DNA of 64,000 bases, taken from Anthoceros angustus (lineage: Eukaryota; Streptophyta; Anthocerotopsida; Anthocerotales; Anthocerotaceae). The notes beneath the pieces are model-generated. The model made no database searches, was not told where the DNA came from, and worked only from the letters and a program-made list of their open reading frames with translations. The translations under genes were made by a program, and so were the position numbers. Where the stretch lies: positions 186,001-250,000 of the forward strand of contig VJWM01000202.1 in NCBI GenBank assembly GCA_010909165.1. Direction: 5' to 3'. This document shows positions 10,671 through 20,026 of this stretch, in pieces. The stretch's first letter is position 1; each line of letters starts with the position of its first letter.

Positions 10671-12196
10671 GCATGCGATGGGTCCAGATTTTTGGTGCAT
10701 TTAGAAAGAGCTTTTCTTGGAATATGGGCCTAATTATTTTCAGAAAAAAATAATATACTTTGAGAAAACGTATTTGTTAAAAGGTAGTTATTTTCTGAAA
10801 AACGTAGTTCAAGAAAATGTAGCACTGGGATGAGGCAGTGTAGGCCAAAGCTCGGTGGAGTTTAAACGCATTTGTGCAGCTACTTGGGCCGCCCCCGATT
10901 TTGGCTGGCTGTCTCATTTCAAAGTTCAAGATCTGAGGCGGTTCCGTGCTTAGGTCCATACAACAGCAGTGGAGGTGGAGTTGAGGTGTAAAAGATCCTT
11001 TCGTGTTGGTGGAGAGTTTTTACGTTTTTTCTTGTAAAGTGACCACGCTACAAGAACAAGAGTACGGAATTATGCACCAAAAGATACCTTAATATGAACT
11101 CTTGTCATAACTTTTTTGTCCAAGAAAAAGCAAAAAGAGGGGCAAAGGCTCATATTCGGATCCTTTGTCATTCTGGGGTTAAGCTTACACTATTCCCTTT
11201 GCTTGGCCTTTAGGCGGCCTACAACCTATATTAAATGGGGTATATAGAGTGGGTATTTTGATTGATATTTGATTGGGGTGCTTACAGATAGCCTTCATAC
11301 AAGTAGCTAAGATACACCATGGCAGGCATTATTACAAATAACAACTTTATCAACTCCTACTTTTAAATCCATACTTGATTGAGGTGTCTAAAGGGGGCAT
11401 TTAGATTGATACCTGAATGGGGTGCCTAAAGATGTTGTGTGAAAGTAGTCTAGATATATCAGCCTTCATACACCATGGTTTAAGTTATCCTTGCACCTTT
11501 ATTACAAAAAACAAGATGCCCATGTACCAAGTCCAATGATGGAAAGGTTAGTGGACTTAAATAGAATTTTTCTAGCTTCTTGTTAAGGTCATGTTGACTA
11601 TCCACATCCAATATAGTCTTAGTAAAAGGAATAAAAAATTAATAAAACCTCATCCGTGAACTTCTTGCAACACAACTTAAGCCTTTTAGGTCATAAAGAA
11701 GAAAGAAATGAATATATATTTACAAAATATATTTTGTTGGATCCATTCAATAAAATAAATGAAAGCAAAGCAATGTACAGTTTTAAGATAACTAAGAGAT
11801 GAAAGATGAGCTATTTTGGCTAGAAAGCTATTGTATCTCTTGGAAAAAACTATTCATGCTAGTACATCTAGTGTTCCTACCACATACTAGATACTAAAAA
11901 GTATAGTATAATGGTTTATAAAAAATTATTAAATTTCAAACAATACCTATATTACTATCTTTAAAATAAAATTTTAATTAAAGATACTCATCGACTAGGA
12001 CATTACAACATTTCACATGAGTTGATATATAAAAAGAAGAATTTATTAAAGCCCGCTAAGGACGGATTTTCATCATATGATTGATAAGAAGTCAAGAGTA
12101 GGATAAAAGATATAGTATAAGAAGTACAATATAAACTAAAAATCATCAAACATGCCTAGTAATATATTTTAAAATAATTACTTATAATACAAGAGA
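10671..12196. other. AT-rich intergenic DNA
   Basis: No supportable gene. The last few hundred bases would be promoter and 5' UTR of the CFAP299-like gene if that gene is expressed, but no clear element stands out. Confidence 0.4.
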
Positions 12197-12880
12197 ATGT
12201 CACTCCATGAGGATATTCCAATTTTGAAAAGTTATGAAGATTATTTAAATAATTTTATTTCTGAAAAGGATATGAAGTTTCTAGAAGATGAAAAATTAGC
12301 TCGTTTATTTATGGAACATGGAGTCACTAGGCACATAATAATATCTAGGGAGGAATTCCATAGGCTGAAAGGTTCAGAAGAAATAAACCAGAGAAAGAAA
12401 CTCGGCATTCCACATACCTCACTCCCATTTGGAGAAAAACTAGAAAATTGGCCCCTATTAGACGCAATAGCTCAAAGAGAGCAAAAGATAAGTGACAAAG
12501 AATTAGCTACTATAATATTTATACGCCTCTTTCATCCTAAAGGCTTCTCAATCTCTGGGTATATTGATCTGGCACATCGGTTTCAATCACATAACTTTGA
12601 TCGTGTTTTAGAGCATAGAACTAAACTTTGTCCCAAACCATCCGATCTCTCGTACTACAATTTTCGCACCAAAGCTGTGCTTACTCAATCATCTTGCAAC
12701 TTTGAAGTATTAACAACCATAGAGACACTTATGTTCCAGTGTAAGCTGGATAAGAAGATTATCAATCCAAATCCAAATGCACAACCTGATCATTTGACTA
12801 CGCGTGCACGCATCAATGATCCTGAATACGAAAGTATTGTGTTCTTTGACCACCATGTGAGGAATGAAATTCTACCCTAA
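12197..12880 (+). CDS. CFAP299: CFAP299-like cilia- and flagella-associated protein (DUF4464 family)
   Basis: The 227-residue protein agrees along its length with the CFAP299 family (formerly C4orf22, Pfam DUF4464), whose animal members are about 230 residues. Family landmarks visible here are YEDYLNNFI and LEDEKLARLF near the N-terminus, then IIFIR, SGYIDLAHR, KPSDLSYYN and NPNPNAQPDHLTTRARI, and finally FFDHHVR. The family is associated with motile cilia and spermatogenesis; in plants such genes would be used only for swimming sperm. The ATG at 12197 gives the full family length, and no intron interrupts the frame although neighbouring genes are intron-rich. The coding region is AT-rich like its surroundings. 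It lies in a repeat-rich region, but no stop or frameshift is present, so I call it intact. A retrocopy is possible. Confidence 0.85.
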   Translation: MSLHEDIPILKSYEDYLNNFISEKDMKFLEDEKLARLFMEHGVTRHIIISREEFHRLKGSEEINQRKKLGIPHTSLPFGEKLENWPLLDAIAQREQKISDKELATIIFIRLFHPKGFSISGYIDLAHRFQSHNFDRVLEHRTKLCPKPSDLSYYNFRTKAVLTQSSCNFEVLTTIETLMFQCKLDKKIINPNPNAQPDHLTTRARINDPEYESIVFFDHHVRNEILP

Positions 12881-13185
12881 TTAGAATAGAAACTTTAAAT
12901 GAAGCCAAGGGGAAAGAAAGCTACTAATGAGACATACGCAGAAAAGCTTTCTAAGGAGTGCTTCGAAGGTTTTTTTTGTTTTTAGTGGTAAACCTTTTTT
13001 TGTTTTTAGTGGTACCTAAATCTTTTTAGTGCTTCTAAGCCTTTTGCCTATTTGGACTCTCTAAGTATTTTCTTTCAGGATACTCATTTATGTTCTCTTC
13101 CATCATGTGCTTAAATATAAAGAATTTTCTATGAAAAATTTGCCCTTCACATATGCCGTGAAAGATGAAAAGAGGGAAGTAGATG
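12881..13185. other. Flank downstream of the CFAP299-like gene
   Basis: Probable 3' UTR and intergenic DNA. It contains a short direct repeat of TTTTTTTGTTTTTAGTGGTA at about 12970-13015. No gene is seen. Confidence 0.4.
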
Positions 13186-13535
13186 TGGTGCCTTGCTCCT
13201 AGGTGGCCCCATTGGTGGGTCATACGCTAGGTAGCATCGTTGAATCCTTGTGGTGCTCCTTGCTCCTAGGTGGCCCCATTGATGGGTCAAACGGTAGGTA
13301 GCATCGCTGAATCCTTGTGGTGCTCCTTGCTCCTAGGTGGCCCCATTGGTGGGTCAAATGGTAGGTAGCATTGCTGAATCCTTGTGGTGCTGCTTGCTCC
13401 TAGGTGGCCCCATTGGTGGGTCAAATGGTAGGTAGCATCAAATCGGTGAATCCTTGTGGTGCTCCTTGCTCCTAGGTGGCCCCATTAGTGGGTCAAACGG
13501 TAGGTGGCATCATTGAATCCTTGTGGCTCCTTCGG
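13186..13535. repeat. 67-bp minisatellite (about 5 copies)
   Basis: The landmark AGGTGGCCCCATT starts at 13201, 13268, 13335, 13402 and 13474. That is a period of 67, with the last spacing 72 because of a five-base insertion. Each unit continues GTGGGTCAAA.GGTAGGTAGCAT and ends GAATCCTTGTGGTGCTCCTT. Units differ by a few substitutions. Confidence 0.95.
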
Positions 13536-13889
13536 GTCCTTTGGAAAGATTCAACTATCCTTCAATCTGTTTTTGACTTGGCATCAGGAAACGTTTGAAG
13601 GCGAACGACCTCCAAACCCATCATTATCTTGACCCCTTTAGACCACCTAATATCTCATTACTTTACCGGTTAAGAACCTATTCCATAGAGCAATCTTAAA
13701 GAAATGCCTACGAGCAGGGAGCATCTAATACTTTCCAAGCCATCCGGCTTCTTACCATCAGGTCTATGATCCGAGTCAGTTTAGATTGCGACACACTAAT
13801 ACATATAGGTTCTCCAGTCCATTGCAGCTTCCTAAGCTCTTGATGCATAGCTCTAACTTTAGTACATGTTTACAAATGCTCGCAAAAGA
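13536..13889. other. Intergenic DNA between minisatellite and retrotransposon tail
   Basis: No gene or ordered repeat recognised. Confidence 0.4.
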
Positions 13890-15640
13890 AGTGTATGTGG
13901 AGACTTTATAAAAAGAACGAGATGGGAAACCCCATCTACCTTGAGGCGAAAGGGGACAATCCACGATGGGGCTCCAGGAGGGGAGGGCGTGCCCCGCTGG
14001 CCCTATAACCCCAACCGCCCCAAGATGTCGCCGTCCAAGATAGGGAAGGGCCTACTTACCATTGGTGCCGCCGATGTCGCGTCTCCAACACTCATGATCG
14101 TCCTAAAGATGGCGTTGGCCAACGCCCTTTGCAAGGCGATGGAAAGGCGTTGCCTGAAATATGCCATGACACTGGAAAGGGGGAGGCCAACCCCGCCCCT
14201 GTCATTGTGGTAGGCCCTTGCGCACTCCTTGATGAAACGAGGAAAAACCTTACCCAAGGCCCATGGGTTTCAATGGCAAGGGGGATAAAAATGCGACCTT
14301 GCTGAATGCAGTACTTGTAAATTCTCTTAGTTGCGCTCCCTTCTGCTACCCGACCTGGAGGGTTGATGATGACATGGTCACTAACAGAATCTCTGGTTGG
14401 GTCAGTGGCAACCACATCTGCAACCGAGACCTCATCCCTCGCATCAAGAGAAGGTCAGCTCTGATAGAGACGCCATTGAGCAGAGTATACTGCCGCTCCT
14501 TGAAAGGGAAATTGATGGGGGCTAAGATGATCCCAGAATTGCTCATTGAGCTGGATGGCAATGCTGCGGCTAACAAGATGTAGGAATGCCTCTCCCACGG
14601 CGATAGGGCGCACCCCCAATGTGGGCTTCTCCATACCCAAAAGCCTGCTAGCCCCCAACACCCGTGGAATCCGATGGGGAGTCTCCCCCCACGCCACAGT
14701 CACCGCAAAGATAAAGAGCTCCGAAAAACCACTAGAAGGATTCTCAGGAGAGGAGTAGTCACAAAGGTGATCATAGAGAGTTCCAGAAAGACCCCCAGAA
14801 GAGAGCCGTGGGGTGGTAGTTAAAGCGTGACCAAAAACCACCTTGTCCAAACAGAAGGGCTCCTCAACCGCAAACTCCAAGATATCCGATGGGATGGGAT
14901 ATCTAGAGCCGGGTGAAGGGCCCGAAGAACTGCAATAGTCTCCTCAGACGTCGGAGCCACCAGCTCTGGTCAAAGGGCCCGGGCAGCCCTAGCATACTCG
15001 CATGCGCGACCAAGCAGGAGGCACCTTTTGGAGACACGCCTTCACGGGGTATTGACAAACCTGATCAAGCTTAGCCGACTCTAACCTCAATCGAGTAGCA
15101 TAGCCACCCTGTCCTGAAGAGCTTGCCAGTCCCCGACCTGGAAACGGTGAAGCTGGGAGGCAACCTCCCTGTGACCTGAATTCCCACCTCTAGAGCGACG
15201 AAGACACCATCAGAGAAGAAAAAGGAGAAAAGTCCAGGCTGCTTCATCTTGAGAGTTTTATGCGAGGCGCTCCAAGGGAAGCCTATATGGCAAGCGGACA
15301 TCGTCTTGTAGTTGATGGGGGAGACGTCGGAAAAGGCGGTATCTTGGGGGACGCATATCATAAAGAGCCAAAAGATGATCAAATTGTGCCCACAACCACT
15401 GCCAAAACTCTGGCGGAGGCTCTAGGGAAGCAATCGGATGTGAGGAGGAAGGGGCAGCAATGTCGAAAGATGTAGCCCTCACCTGAGCCTCCCATGCATT
15501 TCGGTCAAAGTCCTTGTGCATCAAGCCCATGTGTCTCTTTGCACCAACAATATCCTTATATAAAATTCCGCAGACGGGGCAAGTAGTGTCCTTCCAGAAG
15601 CGGAAGAAGGAGGCCCCATGGAAAATAATATGAAGGAACC
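13890..15640 (-). mobile_element. Non-LTR retrotransposon, internally deleted and frame-broken (copy 1)
   Basis: Read on the minus strand the pieces appear in element order. First is a C2H2 zinc finger (CPVCGILYKDIVGAKRHMGLMH, about 15590-15525). Next is a pre-RT segment with FRRLPHQLQDDVRL. Then comes the first conserved part of a reverse transcriptase (MEKPTLGVRPIAVGEAFLHL, about 14660). After that is a C-terminal domain ending FIPLAIETHG, FIKECARAYHNDRGG and ALQRALANAIF. The tail carries the family hairpin and ends near 13890 in TTTTTATAAAGTCTCCACA. The RT palm with its catalytic YxDD block is missing: the RT start is joined directly to the downstream FPFKERQY segment. Several stops and frameshifts are present. 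The domain order resembles LINEs with N-terminal zinc fingers and a C-terminal restriction-like endonuclease; that subclass assignment is inference. Confidence 0.7.
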
Positions 15641-15724
15641 TTATCCAAAACTAGGGTGCTCCTCTCTCCAACTTGTTTATCAAATATAGCCGGTATCCGT
15701 CCCTGAACCTGGAAGATCAGCTAC

Positions 15725-16410
15725 CGTAAAACCCTAAATATATTGAGCCCCAAATTTGTGAAACCCTAAACCTAGAAGATTAGCTGCCATAAAACCTTAA
15801 ACCTGTGAAACCCTAAACTTGTGGAACCCAAAATTTGTGAAACCCTAAACCTAGAAGATCAGTTGCCGTAAAACCCTAAACCTGTGAAACGCTAAACTTG
15901 TGGAACCCAAAATTTGTGAAACCCTAAACTTAGAAGATTAGCTGCCGTAAAAACCCTACATCTATGAAACCCTATTGGAGCCGACGCAGCAATGTATGGC
16001 AGCCCTTACTCTCAAGCAACGGTAAAGGTGGGGAGTTTTAGTGGGTGAGGGAGTTTTTTCCACATCCCACATAAAGGTGGGGAGTTTTAGTGGGTGAGGG
16101 AGTTTTTTCCACATCCCACATAACCTGCGATGGTATCTAAGTACGTATTCAGATGACCTTGGGAAGAGTATAATCTCTTCCTGTTGGGATGATACGATGT
16201 GATGATACGATGTGTAACATAGGGGAATCAGAACCTTGCTGAAGATTTCTCCCTCGGGATTATTTTGATTTATTTTCAAAATACTAAATTAAAAAAAATC
16301 TATGAAACCCTAAACTTGTGTTTTCCTAAACCTAGAACCCGGCTCCCCGCAAAAACCCTACATCTATAAATCCTAAACTTGTGAAACCCTAAACCTAGAA
16401 CCTGGCTCAC
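15725..16410. repeat. Degenerate telomere-like minisatellite (CCCTAAA-rich), interrupted
   Basis: Motifs such as GAAACCCTAAACCTAGAAGA and AAACCCTAAACTTGTGGAAC recur many times. They are built around the plant telomere heptamer CCCTAAA, separated by 10-20 bases. The array is broken by a non-repetitive segment from about 15975 to 16297 and resumes after it. Confidence 0.8.
15975..16297 (+). mobile_element. Candidate short retroposed insertion with A-rich tail
   Basis: A 323-bp segment unlike the surrounding minisatellite is bounded by the direct repeat ATCTATGAAACCCTA at 15960-15974 and 16298-16312, and it ends in ACTAAATTAAAAAAAA. A 15-bp target-site duplication plus an A tail is what a SINE or other retroposed sequence leaves. 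The caveat is that the repeat itself belongs to the minisatellite unit, so the duplication could pre-date the insertion. No Pol III A or B box was found. A 49-bp tandem duplication (units at 16023 and 16072) lies inside it. Confidence 0.4.
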
Positions 16411-16412
16411 CA

Positions 16413-16905
16413 CCGGCCCTACCGCCACGACATCCCGGGCTCAGTTTCCTACTCGTACATGTGCCATTGCTCCCCAGCATCCTTCCCTAATTGCTCCCTC
16501 CCATGGTCCCTCCGGCATCCAGACTGACCATCTTTGAAGGCCTCCATCACAGCAGTCATCGCATCCCTCACCATAGTAACCTGATGCTGGCAAATAGGCC
16601 ATCCAGCTAGTTAGCTGCGTCTCCTGAGCTCGGGACGTCACACAATGGTTTAGTTTTAAACTATGGAGTCTCCATGTCGCTGCGGAGCTTTCTGCAAGGC
16701 CGAACTTGCATAGAACAAGGAGGTAGAAAAGGGGCTTTCAATAAGGTCAAATTCGCAATGAGCAAGGAGGTGGAAAAAGGAGTTCTGTCTTTTGGGAATA
16801 ACTTCGACGTGAGAAAACAGTTGCACCTATGCGCCTTTACTCCTGGCTAAGGCAGTCACTTCGCAATTCCGGCAACATGAAACAAAGGTTTCAATCCGGG
16901 CTGAG
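16413..16905. other. Intergenic DNA and 3' flank of the hydrolase gene
   Basis: No gene or ordered repeat recognised. The part next to 16906 is probably the 3' UTR of the minus-strand hydrolase gene. Confidence 0.4.
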
Positions 16906-19138
16906 CTACAGGACTAGTCGATTGGAATGTTTGCTCAGGAAGTCTGCTGTGAGCTGAGCGAAGGTGGCCTGTTGCTCTTGGGAACTGATGGTGCCAACTA
17001 TGGGACCCTCGAATTCTGCGGTCTGTTCATGGTTCGCGCCTTCCACCACATGGACTTGGGTTGTGTCCTTGTTGAGGAAGGGGGACAAAGGCCGGCCGAC
17101 AAAAAACCTGTCAATGCTGCCGTAAATGAGCACCGCCGGCAGTGGAGAAGACGTGAGGTTAACGGCCACTCGGCCTGCGTGAAGCACCATCGCCTGCACC
17201 TTGCGGGTGTATGATTCATTCTGCAACGACACAAACTCAGTCGCTGCTCCACCTCCTCTAGAGTGGCCGCCCACGGCCCATTTCTCCACCCCGAGGCCTG
17301 CATGTACAGGGATTTACAACGTTTTATAATTAAACAGTAACGCGACTCCACCTTCCGGTGCTTCCTAGGCGCTTCCAGAAACAAACAAGACGAAGCGCCG
17401 ACGAAGTATGTTCATACCTTTGAAAATAGTGCTGTCAATGACAGTGTTCACGTCCGACACTAGTTGAGGTACGTCATCGTCCAGAGAGGTGAAGCGGGAA
17501 GGTTGCTCCAGCAGAACCACCAGATGACCTCGGGCCGCTATTTCAAACGCAATGGGAAAGTAGCCCTGGATAGGGGCTCCCGCTCCTGGAAAGTAAACCA
17601 AGCCTACGCCGTTTTCGATGTTCTCCGGGGCAAACACATACCATGATCTCTGCAAATGCCAACGCCAATGCTGATTCCATGAAAACGTTCCAAGACGACG
17701 ATGGCTACCTCAGAACGAATATTTGGAGAGTAGTAGACTTACAGGAGGTGCCGGAGCTACGGCCGGGGCAGGGTAGCTCTGGAACGTGACCTGATTCCGA
17801 GGGATCCCGGCGGGGTAAGGCTTGGATCCCACGTTGTTAGGGAGCAGCAATGTCTGGTCCCCGAAGGACAGAGCTCGGGCCGTGGCGGCTGGCCACAGCT
17901 GAAACCTAGCAGCCAGCGACTCCTCAAACGCCCGCAGTGCTGCCACGCTGGGGGCTGCCGCCGCTTCCTTGCTGCCTCCTCTTCTCGGAGTGGCTGTGTT
18001 GCCAAGGCAATCGCTGTAGGCGAACCCGAAGTGCGCGGCGTCCAGCAAGGGAGCAACATATGCATCGCCTGCACATGGCGCCACACTCTCAGCGGATTGC
18101 AAAAACTATACGACTTCATCACATTTGCGTGTCATTAAAGCGAATTGCAGCCAATCAAGAGATTGCATCACTCAAATTCGAGGATTTGGACAGGCAAGAT
18201 TCCTTACCGGGAAGCCGGGACGCGAACTTGGCCAGAGAGGAAGGTGGCACAACCGTGTCCTCGCTGCCGTAGTACAAGTACACCCCTGCATTGGAATTGG
18301 CGAGATCTACATCGTCTGGCAGCGGAGACGCCAACAATCCCAGCGCTGTGAACTGGCCCGGCAGCGAAGCCACAAGCTTCGCCGCCAGAGCTCCCGCGCG
18401 TTCCCCGTGGGCCACCACAGCCCACTCCAAGATATCCAGCCGCTCGAACACGACCTCCGTCACCAGCTTCACTTCCGCCCTGTTCAGGATCACGCTATAC
18501 CGTCCCGTCCCAGCCGACGCTGCACCCTTCCACGCAACGAACTCTCGTTTCTCTTTCACACATCACGATCCACTGACTCACAATTCACAAAATCAACGTG
18601 GACTACTCCCACTCCATGCATTGCAGTCATAGTGAATTGCAGCTATGGCGTGCAAAGCAATTTCTTTCATCTGCGGCATGCAACATCCAGTCACTGATGA
18701 ACGACACAGTAGCGTACCTATGGCGTAGGGAGCGTATGCTTCCGGAGCAACATCCAGTTCGGGGAGGAAAAAAATGCCGCGTTTCGCAGGCTGATCGCCG
18801 CTCAGGAGTGAGGCGGACTCCTCCGTGAGGTTGTTGCTGAAGACGTAGTAGCCATAGTGCTCTATTCCCACGATGATCCCCGGGGGAGGCGCGTGCAAGC
18901 TGGCCTTGGCCTCGATGCTGGCCTGACATTGGTACCGCTCTTGGCCGCTAAGTGTTCCAGCAACTGGAGCAGCAGAAGTAGCAGCTCCAGGTCCCAGCAC
19001 CAAAGTTGCCAACAACAAGGCAACGGCTGCTTCCCAAGAGCCGCAGACATGGCATCCCTGCGACGCCATGGCCACAGCACGCAGCAACCTCCGTTTCCAG
19101 ATGCGAGGATTCTGGACGAGGTCTAAACCAGCTGGCAT
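16906..19138 (-). CDS. Secretory alpha/beta-hydrolase with two tandem domains, the first lacking the catalytic Ser
   Basis: Five exons join in phase: 19138-18718, 18519-18208, 18068-17743, 17649-17418 and 17297-16906. They give about 560 residues with GT-AG introns. A hydrophobic segment (AAVALLLATLVLGPGAA) shortly after an in-frame Met at 19069 looks like a signal peptide, so translation may start there rather than at 19138. The C-terminal half is a complete Abhydrolase_5-type domain with nucleophile motif VGGHSRGGG, an Asp-bearing strand YGSIDRF, and a His motif EGANHEQ. The N-terminal half repeats the same order with WAVVAHGERAG, YYGSEDTVV and DAAHFGFAYSDC, but the nucleophile Ser is Gly. 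The substrate is unknown. The first domain is probably non-catalytic, and the protein should act in the secretory pathway or outside the cell. Confidence 0.82.
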
Positions 19139-19191
19139 CTATGCCGGCTTGCTCTCTTGGCCACATCTATGCCGGCTTGCTCTCTTGGCCG
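19136..19191. repeat. 28-bp tandem duplication spanning the hydrolase start codon
   Basis: Two 28-base units (CATCTATGCCGGCTTGCTCT onward) start at 19136 and 19164. The first contains the ATG at 19138 in complement. The second creates an extra upstream ATG at 19166 in another frame, that is an overlapping upstream ORF. Confidence 0.85.
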
Positions 19192-20026
19192 CTTCGGTTG
19201 AAATATAAGATGTACTGGTAATCAGGCCGACAACTGGAGACCCGGAGAGGAGGCTCCTGCAACGCATGGCATGATGTCCGACATTGCCGAGGACCTTGGC
19301 AAACAACGGTCTCGAGGATGTGGCGGTTGAGTTAAGGCACCTCAGATTTAGGGCCTTAGACGGCCCCTTGTTCCATTAACCAAGGTTAAGCCTTCCTGCC
19401 TTGTTCTACTTTTTCAGATTTGTTTGCCAAAGAATTGAGCAAGTTGAAGGCAGGCACCAAGTAACGAGAAAAACGAGAAGGCAGGGCCATTTAGGTAAAG
19501 ACGCTATCGTTGCCACATCGCAGCGTTGCAGAACAGACCCTCTGCAGTGCAGTTGACAGCCGGATCACTTGCTTATGACAACGTACGATCCTAGCCACAA
19601 CCAGTCACACGTCGTCCACACTCTCATAGCTACAAGCTTGGAACATCGCTGAGGAGGGTCTAACCCTAAACCCACTGCCAACCATCGCACCAGCAGGTTC
19701 ATCCACTTGATATACAATATGTAGTGTAGCTACAGACTCTGGCGAGGAACGGCACTAGAGTTCAATTCTACATTGAACATCCTGTCAACGGATTAGCATC
19801 CACCCTTTCCACCCGTGTTCAATGCCTCCGACCATGTACTGTGTTGTAATACAAAAATGGAGAAAGAGTTAGAATTTGACGACTCGAAGACTTCTCAACT
19901 CCTTCATTTGAAAACTGTAGACCCATGCAACCCTTTCAACTTACCGGGGATTACCGGAGTTCGGAACACCTGCAAAAAGCAGTTGGAATTACAAGTCTTC
20001 TGCAGATCAATCAAAACCATACTACT
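19192..20026. other. Intergenic DNA between hydrolase promoter and phosphorylase 3' end
   Basis: It should hold the hydrolase promoter on one side and the phosphorylase 3' UTR on the other. No gene, RNA or ordered repeat is recognised. Confidence 0.4.

Noticed and set aside
13186-13535. CRISPR-like regular repeats
   Set aside because: Units are contiguous 67-bp tandem copies without unique spacers, in a plant nuclear genome; this is a minisatellite.
18125-18697. Plus-strand 190-residue frame
   Set aside because: Antisense of hydrolase exons and introns, with no recognisable domain.
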